DNA of 52,161 nt from Chthoniobacterales bacterium (GTDB lineage Bacteria; Verrucomicrobiota; Verrucomicrobiia; Chthoniobacterales; UBA6821): NCBI GenBank assembly GCA_026461395.1, contig JAPJNA010000025.1, positions 1 through 52,161 on the forward strand. Direction: 5' to 3'. This document shows positions 1-8,124 of the stretch, one piece after another. The notes below the pieces were generated by a model. The model was not told the DNA's origin. It searched no databases and saw nothing but the letters and a program-made list of their open reading frames with translations. Both the position numbers and the translations under genes were made by a program. How positions within the stretch are numbered: position 1 is the first letter of the stretch; each line of letters opens with the position of its first letter.

Positions 1-419
1 GGTTTAGGCGTAGCTCTTGGAGTGGTGGTAGGTGTCGCCGTAGGAGCAGGAGTCGCAATGGGCGTTGGAGTGGGAGTAGGGGTCGGTGTGGCCAAAGAGA
101 TCTCAGAAGGCGGCTCGGGTATCTGGGGGGCCTGTTTCTCGTTCTCTAGGAGAGGAATAGGCGTAGGGTGCGGGTGCGATTTGATCTCGCGAGGCTGTTC
201 CATCTCTTCCTTTTGCTTTTCCTCTTGGTGCGATTGGATGACAGGCGTAGCGGTAGTTTCCTGAGGAGCAGAAAATGAGCCTGTCTCCATCCAGGTGAGC
301 TGACCGGAGGGTTTCTTGATCGGCCTGTTGAAGAACCAAAGGAGTCCGCCGATCAGGATGATATGGATCAGGCCGACGACGATAAGCGCCCTGCGGAAGC
401 GGGGTTCTTGCACACTCAT
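1..419 (-). CDS. TonB-family energy transducer, N-terminal part (runs off window)
   Basis: Reading the minus strand from the ATG at 417-419 gives an open frame to the window edge; the ORF track misses it because the frame never closes. The protein starts MSVQEPRFRRAL, has one membrane segment at about residues 12-32 (IVVGLIHIILIGGLLWFF), then a charged stretch and a long Pro/Thr-rich linker (repeats like PTPTPTPTP). That is the normal layout of TonB: inner-membrane anchor plus periplasm-spanning proline-rich region. The C-terminal receptor-binding domain lies outside the window. It sits 6 bp downstream of exbD and is the last visible gene of an exbB-exbD-tonB operon, which would pass proton-motive force to TonB-dependent outer-membrane receptors. 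TolA cannot be excluded without the C-terminus. Confidence 0.8.
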   Translation of the reverse strand, partial: MSVQEPRFRRALIVVGLIHIILIGGLLWFFNRPIKKPSGQLTWMETGSFSAPQETTATPVIQSHQEEKQKEEMEQPREIKSHPHPTPIPLLENEKQAPQIPEPPSEISLATPTPTPTPTPIATPAPTATPTTTPRATPK

Positions 420-425
420 CGGAGG

Positions 426-854
426 CTATTGCGTGGATCCCTGAGCCTCGGGCCGAGTCATCACGCCGACTTTCGAAATGCCGGCCTTATGAAGCAGGTC
501 CATCACACGGACGAAATTCTGAACAGGGAGGTCTTTGTCGGGCCGCACGACGACAGCAAGGTTCGGCTGTTCCTGCTTGAGCGAAGCCAGACGGCTCTCG
601 AGATCCACCGGTGAGATCACCTGCTCGTTTAGCTTGATGACATCATTCCGATCTACCGAAATGGTCTGAACCTGCGCAGGGTTCACTTCGGACTTCGCCG
701 TGGAGCTGCTGGGCACGATCAGATCCATGCTGTTCTCCATAAGCGGTGTAGTGATCATAAAGATGATCAGCAGCACGAACGCCAGGTCGAGCAGCGGCGT
801 CACATTCAGTTCACTGAGTGTGTGCAGTGCGTTGCGGTCCGAGAATCTGCGCAT
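426..854 (-). CDS. exbD: biopolymer transport protein ExbD/TolR
   Basis: 142 residues, the usual ExbD length. There is a short cytoplasmic N-terminus, the family signature LNVTPLLDLAFVLLIIFMI at about residues 16-34 with the membrane aspartate at position 23 (the residue that carries protons in ExbD/TolR), then a periplasmic domain with the typical VVVRPDKDLPVQNFVRVMDLL segment. It forms the ExbB-ExbD stator that drives TonB. It begins about 20 bp after exbB and is followed directly by the TonB-like gene, so the three are very likely one minus-strand operon. ExbD versus TolR is decided mainly by the TonB neighbour. Confidence 0.92.
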   Translation of the reverse strand: MRRFSDRNALHTLSELNVTPLLDLAFVLLIIFMITTPLMENSMDLIVPSSSTAKSEVNPAQVQTISVDRNDVIKLNEQVISPVDLESRLASLKQEQPNLAVVVRPDKDLPVQNFVRVMDLLHKAGISKVGVMTRPEAQGSTQ

Positions 855-874
855 GGAATTTCTTCAGCGGTTTC

Positions 875-1624
875 CTAACCGTTGCGACTGCCGTGGGTGA
901 CGTAGCGATGCTCGATCTCGCTGGAAAGTTCTGCGGCAAAGTTATCGCAAGAGACGATCATCCCGCGGACGCTGGTTACTAAAAAGTTGTATCCGAACAT
1001 CGCTGGAATCGCGACAAGCAGGCCGGTCACCGTGGTAATGAGGGCTCCTGAGACGCCGGGCGCCATAGCCGCAAGGCTGGCACTTCCCGATGCGGCAATC
1101 CCACCGAAAGCATCCATGACCCCCCAGACAGTTCCGAGCAGACCGACAAAGGGGGCACCGCTAACCGCAGTGGAGAGAATGATCATCTGGGATTCCAGCT
1201 TGAGCGACGACTCCCCGACGGCTCGCTCCATGGCAGCCTGAACAGAACGCATCTGGGCAGGAGTGATGCGTTCTGCGTATTTCAACCGCGATTGGAACGT
1301 CTCGTCCACCTCGGTCGAGCCGAGCACCTGGAAGCAGAGTTCCTCGCAACCAGCCTGATAGATCTCAAAGAGGGGAGATCCCTCGAACTCCAGACCGGTC
1401 TCGAAAATATTCAGCGGCTCCCGATCCCGATGGAACAGGGCCATAAAACGCTCGGATTGCTTCTTAGCAAAGCCAAGGACTCGTATCTTGGTGATCATCA
1501 CCGACCAGCTAAAAATCGAACCGACAAAGAGCACAAGCAGGACCGCCTTTCCCTCGGGCGTCGACTCGAGAAAGGCATAGACGATTCCGCTACCAAGCAA
1601 TAAGGGCATAGTTCCAAGAATCAC
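875..1624 (-). CDS. exbB: MotA/TolQ/ExbB proton channel family protein
   Basis: 249 residues. Membrane segments are visible near residues 26-46, 150-180 and 195-218, with a large cytoplasmic loop between the first and second, as in ExbB/TolQ. The segment MIILSTAVSGAPFVGLLGTV followed by WGVMDAFGGIA is the conserved ExbB/TolQ core. The product is the channel-forming stator subunit that pairs with ExbD. It starts 6 bp after the stop of the upstream cupin gene and precedes exbD by about 20 bp. A later internal Met (MPLLLGSG) is a possible alternative start and would change only five residues. Confidence 0.92.
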   Translation of the reverse strand: MILGTMPLLLGSGIVYAFLESTPEGKAVLLVLFVGSIFSWSVMITKIRVLGFAKKQSERFMALFHRDREPLNIFETGLEFEGSPLFEIYQAGCEELCFQVLGSTEVDETFQSRLKYAERITPAQMRSVQAAMERAVGESSLKLESQMIILSTAVSGAPFVGLLGTVWGVMDAFGGIAASGSASLAAMAPGVSGALITTVTGLLVAIPAMFGYNFLVTSVRGMIVSCDNFAAELSSEIEHRYVTHGSRNG

Positions 1625-1630
1625 GGTTTC

Positions 1631-2125
1631 CTAGGGATAGGTAAACTCCAGAATCACCGCCGCATGGGTTGGAAATAGCGCCAGCAGAACCGAACGGGAG
1701 GGCATCTCGAAATCCACGAAGTCAAATCCAGGAGCCACCGTGCATCCCGCCAGCGCGGAGCCACCGTCCAGAGGCTTTGTCGCCTGCCACCATCCCGACG
1801 GCACGACATACTGAGGGCGCTGTCCAGCCTTGAGATCAAGGCCAATAATAACCCTCTCCAGGGAGCCTTGGGGGGATATCATCACTAACTCGAGCGGGGC
1901 TCCTCCATAGTGGTGCCAGCACTCGTCAGCGGCCACGCGGTGAAGGGCTGAAAAAGAACCCTCCGGAAGCAGAAAATAGATGGCCGTACTGGCAGAGCGC
2001 TGCCTTCCATCGGAGAGCATAACGCTCTCCAAGGAACGGAAAGTCTCGGCATAATACCCACCCTCCGGATGAGGTTTCAACCCGAGTCGTTGGATGACTT
2101 CCTGGATATTCAGCTTGCTGGCCAC
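1631..2125 (-). CDS. cupin_5 / DUF985 family protein
   Basis: 164 residues, typical for the DUF985 (cupin_5) family. Characteristic blocks are HPEGGYYAETFRS at about residues 18-30, ALHRVAADECWHHYGGAPLEL in the middle (His residues that line the cupin cavity) and GCTVAPGFDF near the C-terminus. The family has the RmlC-like jelly-roll fold; biological roles are mostly unproven, so no substrate is proposed. It is the first gene of the minus-strand cluster, only 6 bp from exbB, so it is probably co-transcribed. That does not show a role in TonB energy transfer. Confidence 0.88.
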   Translation of the reverse strand: MASKLNIQEVIQRLGLKPHPEGGYYAETFRSLESVMLSDGRQRSASTAIYFLLPEGSFSALHRVAADECWHHYGGAPLELVMISPQGSLERVIIGLDLKAGQRPQYVVPSGWWQATKPLDGGSALAGCTVAPGFDFVDFEMPSRSVLLALFPTHAAVILEFTYP

Positions 2126-2205
2126 CTTCCTATCATCCTCGTACTCCTGGGCAGAACAAGGGTGAAGTCAGCGTTTGGCCTGCTATTCTCGAATGTAGCT
2201 TTGCC

Positions 2206-3183
2206 ATGAGGTGGGGAGCCGGTTATCAACAGGGGGTGCTCCATCCTGTCTTTCAATCCACTTTTTTAGCTCAGCTACTAGCCGTTGCCTGTCTCTCAGT
2301 TTCCCTTCGCGCCGCAGATCTACAAACAGATCCACTATCAGCTCCCGGCAATGCGGCAATGCTGCCTTCGACCAATACAATAGCAACGTCGTCATCGTCG
2401 TCTTCACTACCTTCATCGTCAGCACCAGCTCCCTCGGAGAACCGCTACGACATTCTCTCCAAGATGATCACCCCCATGGCGGCCGTTCTGCTGGGAGGAA
2501 ACGAGTCAGTCGATCGCGCTCTGACGCTGAGAGCTACTGTTGATCAGGTGGCCGGCCGTCTTCCGCAAGTGATTAAGGGGGCGACCTTCACTGCTAAGAT
2601 CCAGTATCCGGGCCGGATCCGTGTCGAGGCCCCGGTGATGGGGGAGACATTGACGGTCTGTCGTGACGGCAACCAGGTCTGGGCTGTGCCTGGAGCTAAA
2701 ATTCAGTTCCTGCTGAGTCAATTTAAGCAGAAGCCCCATCTCCAGCAGAAGAACAGCGCCCCTCTTCAGCTTCCCTTCACAGCCCAGCAGGCGGTTTTGC
2801 TTCCCGCGCTCTTTCAACTCGACCAATCCCAGGAGATCGCCGATGTCGGCGGCAGTTCCTGCCGTATCATCTCGGGTGGCTTGATCCCCGAAGTGGCGAA
2901 GGGTGCCAACGTAGAGGATTTCTCAGCAAAGCTCTGGATCTGCTCCGAGTACACCCCGAAGCGAATCGACATCCGGCGAAGCGATTTCGCCATGTCTTTT
3001 CTTATCGGAGAGCTTTCCTATGCTCCTGGATTCCCAGCTTCCACCTGGCAACCACCCGCAGGAGCGAAAGACGTCTACCGCGGAGATGCGGCACAGTTGG
3101 AACAGCTCCTCTATGTCCTGATGAACTCGCTGCAAATGGGTGCTCAGGACAAGCCCTGGCTAAACGAGCCCTTGAACCGTTAA
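2206..3183 (+). CDS. secreted protein with possible LolA-like fold
   Basis: 325 residues, diverging from the cupin operon with about 80 bp between starts. The N-terminus carries a signal-peptide-like hydrophobic stretch (AQLLAVACLSVSLRAA), then a Ser/Pro-rich low-complexity linker (SSSSSLPSSSAPAP). The body alternates short beta-type segments such as FTAKIQYPGRIRVEAP and RDGNQVWAVPG, resembling LolA/DUF2092-type lipoprotein-carrier folds in which a half barrel binds lipid. This resemblance is weak and judged by eye. No catalytic motif is seen. It is probably periplasmic. The following intergenic region holds an inverted-repeat-bounded element. Confidence 0.6.
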   Translation: MRWGAGYQQGVLHPVFQSTFLAQLLAVACLSVSLRAADLQTDPLSAPGNAAMLPSTNTIATSSSSSSLPSSSAPAPSENRYDILSKMITPMAAVLLGGNESVDRALTLRATVDQVAGRLPQVIKGATFTAKIQYPGRIRVEAPVMGETLTVCRDGNQVWAVPGAKIQFLLSQFKQKPHLQQKNSAPLQLPFTAQQAVLLPALFQLDQSQEIADVGGSSCRIISGGLIPEVAKGANVEDFSAKLWICSEYTPKRIDIRRSDFAMSFLIGELSYAPGFPASTWQPPAGAKDVYRGDAAQLEQLLYVLMNSLQMGAQDKPWLNEPLNR

Positions 3184-3204
3184 TCCAAGGCTATAAGCGC
3201 TTCG

Positions 3205-3478
3205 GGAAGCACTGAATAAATCGCATAGAGGCCGTTGCGGGAGAAATGGGCCGCAGGCAAGACGGCTTCGCGCGCGCATCCCCATGCGGGCTGTAAGCGC
3301 GAAGCCAACACAGCCTCCGGCTCTATTATCTCCGCAACCCCTTGGGCTGAGACCATTTGGCCGTTTTCCTGCGTTGCTTGCTTGGGCAAGACCGCAAGGG
3401 TATTGCCTCTGCGCTGCACGCCTTGGAAAACAATCAAATCCTCTTCAGCGGCCATCATGGGATTTATTCAGTGCTTCC
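3205..3478. mobile_element. MITE-like element, 274 bp with 18-bp perfect terminal inverted repeats
   Basis: The left end GGAAGCACTGAATAAATC (3205-3222) is the exact reverse complement of the right end GATTTATTCAGTGCTTCC (3461-3478). The match stops sharply outside the element on both sides and decays gradually inside, as transposon ends do. The interior has no credible transposase. It contains open frames on both strands (92 aa minus, 113 aa plus) that appear to be by-products of high GC content. No clear target-site duplication is visible at the edges. The size, the ends and the intergenic position fit a non-autonomous insertion element. I cannot name the parent IS family. Confidence 0.6.
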
Positions 3479-3600
3479 TAAGGTTAAAGGCTGTTAGGTT
3501 CCTGCACCCAAGACAAAAAGCCCCCAGCAATTTTTGTCTGCTGATCTTCGGAGTTCTCGGCTTACGCCTGGAATGACATCGCCTTGGCGAAACAAGCAAA

Positions 3601-3621
3601 GCCTCTTCGGAGGCGCCTTTT
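3601..3621 (+). terminator. hairpin with TTCG loop, terminator-like
   Basis: GCCTC-TTCG-GAGGC (3601-3614) forms a 5-bp stem with a stable UUCG-type loop, followed by GCCTTTT. It lies 44 bp before the ABC-F start and could end transcription coming from the LolA-like gene or the inserted element. The T-run is short, so the assignment is tentative. Confidence 0.4.
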
Positions 3622-3657
3622 CATTCTTCATAATTCATCCTTCATCCTTTCTGCCCA

Positions 3658-5487
3658 ATGCCCCTTCTCCAACTTCAGCAGGTCACGCTACGCTACACAG
3701 ACCTTCCGCTTCTCGACAAAGTCGATCTGCAGATCGATCCCGGCGAGCGCGTCTGCCTGGTGGGACGCAACGGCACAGGCAAGACCAGCATCATGCGGGT
3801 CATCTCCGGTGAGGAAAAACCGCAGTCGGGAGACATCACCAAGCCCAACGGAGTCGTCCTGACCAGGCTCCCTCAGGAAGTGCCGGATGGCATCCTTGGG
3901 ACAGTCTACGAAGTTATCCACAGTGGCCTCCGGATCGGTGGAACGGAGGAGGATTGGGAAGCAGACGTGCGCGTCGAGGATTTGATGGATGAGATGAAAC
4001 TTCCTGCCGAAAAAGAGTTCCAGAGTCTCTCCGGAGGCATGAAGCGTCGAGTGCTACTCGCCCGCGCCCTTGTGGGACAGCCCGATGTCCTGCTACTCGA
4101 CGAGCCGACCAACCATCTCGACCTCGAGTCAATTCTGTGGCTAGAGAACTTCCTGTTGAAGGTGCGGCCGACCCTCTTCTTCGTGACCCACGACCGCGCA
4201 TTCCTCCGAAAGCTCTCCACCCGTATCGTCGAACTCGATCGGGGGAGTCTTACCAGCTGGGCCTGCGACTACGACACCTACCTTGTGCGCAAGGGGGCCT
4301 TCCTCGATGCCGAGGAAAAACAATGGGCCGCCTTCGACAAGAAACTTGCCCAAGAAGAAGCATGGATACGTCAAGGTGTGAAGGCTCGGCGAACCCGGAA
4401 CGAAGGCCGCGTGCATGCCTTGAAATCTCTGCGCGCAGAACGTGGCAAACGCCGCGAGCGAGTCGGTTCAGCCAAGATCGAGATTCAGGAAGCCGGCTCC
4501 TCGGGCCAGAAGGTCATCGAGGCAAAGAACATCACCTTCCGCTACGACGATCCAGCGGGTGACGGAGATCACCCCATTGTCAGCGACTTCACCGCGACCC
4601 TCTGGAAAGGCGATAAGATCGGGATCATCGGCCCCAATGGAGCAGGCAAGACAACACTCCTGAAAATGCTGCTCGGCAAACTGGAGCCTACGGAGGGATC
4701 CGTGAAGCTGGGCACCAAGCTCCAGGTCGTCTATCTCGATCAGCTCCGCGACCAGATCGACGGCGAGAAAAGCTTGGGCCAGAACGTGGCGGGTGATGCC
4801 GAGACCGTGACCTTCCAGGGAAGGCCTGTCCATATCCATACTTACCTGAAGGATTTCCTGTTCCCTTCCGATCGTATTCGGATGCCCGCAAAGATGCTCT
4901 CTGGCGGTGAGAGAAACCGTCTTCTACTGGCGCGTCTCTTTCTCCAACCGGCAAATGTCCTCGTGCTCGATGAGCCGACTAACGACCTCGATGCCGAGAC
5001 TCTCGAGTTGCTCGAGGAGCTCCTGGTCGGCTACGAGGGAACGCTCATGGTCGTCTCCCATGACCGCGCCTTCTTGGATAATGTGGTGACCAGCACCTAT
5101 GTCTTCGAGGGAGAGGGTCGCATCACCGAATACACCGGCGGCTACGAAGACTGGGTCAATCAGCGCCGCGAATTGGATCGCGTTGTATCGCTGCCCATCG
5201 TTTCGACACCGGTCAACAATGCACTGAAGCCTGGAAAGACGGAAAAAGGACGCAAATTTCTGAATCGCGAACAGAAAGAGCTCGATGATCTTCCAGCAAA
5301 GCTTGAGGAATTGGAGGCCAAGCAGTCAGAACTTTCCGAACGATTGGCTGATCCAGCTCTCTACCAGAGCAAAGGCGGCGAATTCCAAAAGGTCGAAGGG
5401 GAACTCCATCAGCTTCACCAGACCATCGAGAAAACGATGGCCCGCTGGGAGGAACTTGAGGCGCTCAGGGCGGAGCTGGCTGGCTAG
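3658..5487 (+). CDS. ABC-F family ATPase, Uup-like
   Basis: 609 residues with two ABC ATPase cassettes in one chain and no membrane segments, the ABC-F plan. Cassette 1 has Walker A GRNGTGKTS (about residues 36-44), signature LSGGMKRR and Walker B LLLDEPTNHLD. Cassette 2 has GPNGAGKTT, LSGGERNR and LVLDEPTNDLD. Between them lies a charged helical arm. The C-terminus (about residue 530 on) is a Glu/Lys-rich coiled coil, the feature that marks the Uup subgroup. ABC-F proteins act on the ribosome E site; Uup also affects DNA-related phenotypes in Escherichia coli. The ATG is immediately preceded by the intergenic repeat region and has no obvious Shine-Dalgarno site. Confidence 0.93.
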   Translation: MPLLQLQQVTLRYTDLPLLDKVDLQIDPGERVCLVGRNGTGKTSIMRVISGEEKPQSGDITKPNGVVLTRLPQEVPDGILGTVYEVIHSGLRIGGTEEDWEADVRVEDLMDEMKLPAEKEFQSLSGGMKRRVLLARALVGQPDVLLLDEPTNHLDLESILWLENFLLKVRPTLFFVTHDRAFLRKLSTRIVELDRGSLTSWACDYDTYLVRKGAFLDAEEKQWAAFDKKLAQEEAWIRQGVKARRTRNEGRVHALKSLRAERGKRRERVGSAKIEIQEAGSSGQKVIEAKNITFRYDDPAGDGDHPIVSDFTATLWKGDKIGIIGPNGAGKTTLLKMLLGKLEPTEGSVKLGTKLQVVYLDQLRDQIDGEKSLGQNVAGDAETVTFQGRPVHIHTYLKDFLFPSDRIRMPAKMLSGGERNRLLLARLFLQPANVLVLDEPTNDLDAETLELLEELLVGYEGTLMVVSHDRAFLDNVVTSTYVFEGEGRITEYTGGYEDWVNQRRELDRVVSLPIVSTPVNNALKPGKTEKGRKFLNREQKELDDLPAKLEELEAKQSELSERLADPALYQSKGGEFQKVEGELHQLHQTIEKTMARWEELEALRAELAG

Positions 5488-5775
5488 ACTGAAAGCTAAA
5501 GACTTTTGGGAACTACAAAATCTCCTGCTGAAACGAGCCTTTGGGAAAAGCGAGTTGTAGCCACCGAAGGTGGACCCGTAGGGCAAGCCTTGCGGGAGCA
5601 AGCGAGTACAAACGTAGAGACGCAGAGGTTTTTAATCTGGAATTGCTTGCCTGCTAAAGCATCAGGAACTCAGGAAAAAGATCGTTATGGAATGGAACAA
5701 GGCATGAGAGCATTGCTGTGGTTACTGCTTCTATCCACTTATATTCCGAGCTCCTGTCCCTCAGGACAAGGGATG
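5488..5775. other. intergenic region between convergent ABC-F and pyk genes
   Basis: 288 bp without a credible gene. It holds a small hairpin CCACC-GAA-GGTGG at 5561-5573 and an imperfect one around 5754-5770 (CCTGTCC/GGACAAG) just past the pyk stop on the minus strand. Neither is followed by a good T-run. The plus-strand ORF starting at 5506 only continues by running antisense into pyk. Confidence 0.5.
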
Positions 5776-7188
5776 CTAGATCTTGCGCAGCTGAATCGAA
5801 TCAAACTTCTCGTCGCCCTCGATAATGTCGCTCATCACGATGAGCTGATCACCTTTATCGAGGAGGCCTCGGGAAAGAAGCAGCTCTTCGGCCTTTTTGA
5901 CGGACTCCTCGGGAGTCGCACCGAATGGCATCACGATTGGCATCACGCCCCAGTTGAGCGTGAGATGACGAGCCGTCACTTCCGAAGGGGTGATGGCATA
6001 GATGGTGGCGTGCTCGGGACGAATGTGACTGGTGTAGTCGGCCATATCACCGTGGCGGGTCAGGACGGCGATGCTGGCATTGGGAAACGAGTTAGCCAGC
6101 ACGACACCGGAGTAAGCGGTCTTCTGGCGGGGCGTAAGCAGTGAGGTCTGTTCGGCGAAGTGGGCGCTGCCACTGCGCTCGATACGGCGGGCGATCCGGT
6201 CGAGCACCTTGACGCATTCGACAGGATATTTGCCAACCGTGGTCTCTCCGCTGAGCATGATCGCATCGGCCTGTTCGAAGACTGCGTTGGCTACATCGGT
6301 AACCTCAGCGCGGGTCGGGACGGGATTCTCGATCATCGACTCCAGCATGTGCGTGGCGACGATGACTTGCTTGCCGATCTTCAGGGCTATTTTGAGAATC
6401 TTGCGCTGGATGATCGGCAATTCCTCCATCGGGCATTCGATACCAAGATCTCCACGGGCAATCATGACGGCATCCGTCTCCTTGATGATCTCGGCGATCA
6501 GCTTGACGGCGCTCTGATCCTCGATCTTTGCAATAACCCGGGCCTTGCTGTTATGGAGGGCCAGAACACGACGCATTTCGACTATGTCAGAAGGTTCGCG
6601 GCAGAAGCTCAGGGCAACAAAGTCGACACCGACTTCGGTCCCGACAGCAATATCAGCCAGATCTTTTTCCGTGAGGGGGGGCAGATTGACCTTCACACCA
6701 GGCAGATTGATATGACGGCGAGAGCCAAGCTCTCCGGGTGTGAGTACCTCGCAGCGGATGCGGTTGTTAATCCTGGAAAGAACCTTGAGATGGATGACTC
6801 CGTTATCCACGAGGACAACGTCTCCCTCATTGATGTCGTCGATCAGGCCGTCGTAGTTGACGTTGACGGAATAGATTTCCTCGCTGCGGGCACCGCGGAC
6901 GGTGAACTCCATGATATCGCCCACCTTGAGATCGAGTTTTGTGGGGAGATCACCGGTGCGGACAGCAGGCCCCTGTGTGTCGAGCAGGATGCCGACCGGC
7001 ATATCAAGCTCGGCGGCGATCCCGCGGATGGTCGGGACGATCTGACGCACCCAATCGTGCTGGGCGTGGCTCATGTTGAGCCGGAAGATATTGGCTCCAG
7101 CAAGGATCATCTCGCGGAGGCGCTCCGGCGATTCGGTCGCAGGGCCCAAGGTGCAGATGATTTTGGTTTTACGGAGAGTGGCGGTCAT
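5776..7188 (-). CDS. pyk: pyruvate kinase
   Basis: 470 residues from the ATG at 7186-7188 (MTATLRKTKIICTLGPATES). The ORF track starts 16 codons earlier at a TTG, but the family begins at this ATG. It converts phosphoenolpyruvate and ADP to pyruvate and ATP in the last step of glycolysis. Signature blocks include RKTKIICTLGPA at the N-terminus, AKIEDQ, the active-site segment MIARGDLGIECPMEELP, and VIVATHMLESMIENPVPTRAEVTDVANA with SGETTVGKYPVE. The C-terminal regulatory domain is present (about residues 355-470). It is a single gene with no operon partner. A 369-aa plus-strand ORF across it is an antisense shadow. Confidence 0.97.
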   Translation of the reverse strand: MTATLRKTKIICTLGPATESPERLREMILAGANIFRLNMSHAQHDWVRQIVPTIRGIAAELDMPVGILLDTQGPAVRTGDLPTKLDLKVGDIMEFTVRGARSEEIYSVNVNYDGLIDDINEGDVVLVDNGVIHLKVLSRINNRIRCEVLTPGELGSRRHINLPGVKVNLPPLTEKDLADIAVGTEVGVDFVALSFCREPSDIVEMRRVLALHNSKARVIAKIEDQSAVKLIAEIIKETDAVMIARGDLGIECPMEELPIIQRKILKIALKIGKQVIVATHMLESMIENPVPTRAEVTDVANAVFEQADAIMLSGETTVGKYPVECVKVLDRIARRIERSGSAHFAEQTSLLTPRQKTAYSGVVLANSFPNASIAVLTRHGDMADYTSHIRPEHATIYAITPSEVTARHLTLNWGVMPIVMPFGATPEESVKKAEELLLSRGLLDKGDQLIVMSDIIEGDEKFDSIQLRKI

Positions 7189-7314
7189 AAAAAAATGGGT
7201 TGGTTTGGAAGTGAAGGCGCGGCGTGGCCCGAACAACCCAAGGAGACAATCAGAGAGCCATGGTCTTGAAAAGGATCACTTCAAAAAGAGGCTGAAGCCT
7301 TGTGCGCTGTTTGC

Positions 7315-8070
7315 CTACAGTCCGCTTCTCGGGACGACAAAATCAGGGCGCTGCACAGCGGGTAATTCGCCGAGTCTTTTCGGACGGCGCATCTTCCGTT
7401 CTGGAATCAAGCCGTGTTGAAAACAATACTCGGAAATCGTGGCAGCGATTTCGCGTGCCGTCCTTTTTCGATCAATCGAAAGTCCTCCGAGCGAGGCGCC
7501 GCCTGCATTTGCCACCGCTCCCGGAACGGAGAAGACTCCTGCCGGAGTAAAGGCTGCCCACGCTCCCGGAGCTATGCCAGAACCACCTGAGGTGAGAAGA
7601 GAGAGGAATTGTGAGGGCTTCTTCCCGGAAACTGAGAAAACCTGAACGCGCGTCTCAAGCTTGGTTCCCCCAGCTCCGAAACCAACAATCGTTCTCAAGG
7701 CGCGACTCCCCTGATTCACACGGTCATAGATCCCGGTCACGAGCCAGAAGTTCCCTCGAGGAGGCTCCTTCCCCTCCCCAAGGAATTCGGCTGGAGCGAC
7801 ATACTTGTTTAGCTGCTCGACGATCGCTTGAGCTAGGGCAAGCCTCTCGGCAGCAATGAAGGCCATCAGGTCATTACCTCCTCGGTCAACGCGGAAGCTG
7901 TCCTCCGGCGTTTTGAATTCCTGAACATAAATCCTGGCGGGAAGTTTTTTTGGAGCTTCTCCCTTGGAAAAAACATTACCAACTCCGACCGAGGCGCATC
8001 CCGAAAGGAACAACAATGAGACGGCAAACAAAAATCGACAAGAGAGGAAAACGGAATGGAATAAATTCAA
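7315..8070 (-). CDS. DUF4410-like lipoprotein
   Basis: From the TTG at 8068-8070 the product is 251 residues with a compact signal peptide ending in the lipobox LSGC, so it should be a lipid-anchored envelope protein. The track begins at 8190, which would overlap the start of the divergent antiporter gene (8125) and put a 60-residue leader before the lipobox, so the later start is preferred; an ATG at 8148 is the alternative. The body (IYVQEFKTPEDSFRVDR, then LVTGIYDRVNQGSRALRTIVGFGAG) matches the style of DUF4410 proteins: a beta-rich domain with a Gly-rich segment. The function is unknown. Confidence 0.75.
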   Translation of the reverse strand: MNLFHSVFLSCRFLFAVSLLFLSGCASVGVGNVFSKGEAPKKLPARIYVQEFKTPEDSFRVDRGGNDLMAFIAAERLALAQAIVEQLNKYVAPAEFLGEGKEPPRGNFWLVTGIYDRVNQGSRALRTIVGFGAGGTKLETRVQVFSVSGKKPSQFLSLLTSGGSGIAPGAWAAFTPAGVFSVPGAVANAGGASLGGLSIDRKRTAREIAATISEYCFQHGLIPERKMRRPKRLGELPAVQRPDFVVPRSGL

Positions 8071-8124
8071 GGGAGATGAATTTGCTCGCGAAACCCGCGA
8101 TGTCCATGAAAAAGACTGGGTGCC

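Noticed and set aside
22-264. 80-aa plus-strand Gly/Val-rich ORF
   Set aside because: It is the antisense of the Pro/Thr-rich linker of the TonB-like gene.
3180-3458. 92-aa minus-strand ORF inside the inverted-repeat element
   Set aside because: It crosses one terminal repeat and has no domain features; open frames occur on both strands here, so coding is not supported.
6160-7269. 369-aa plus-strand ORF opposite pyruvate kinase
   Set aside because: Pyruvate kinase is unmistakable on the other strand; the antisense frame is open because of codon bias.
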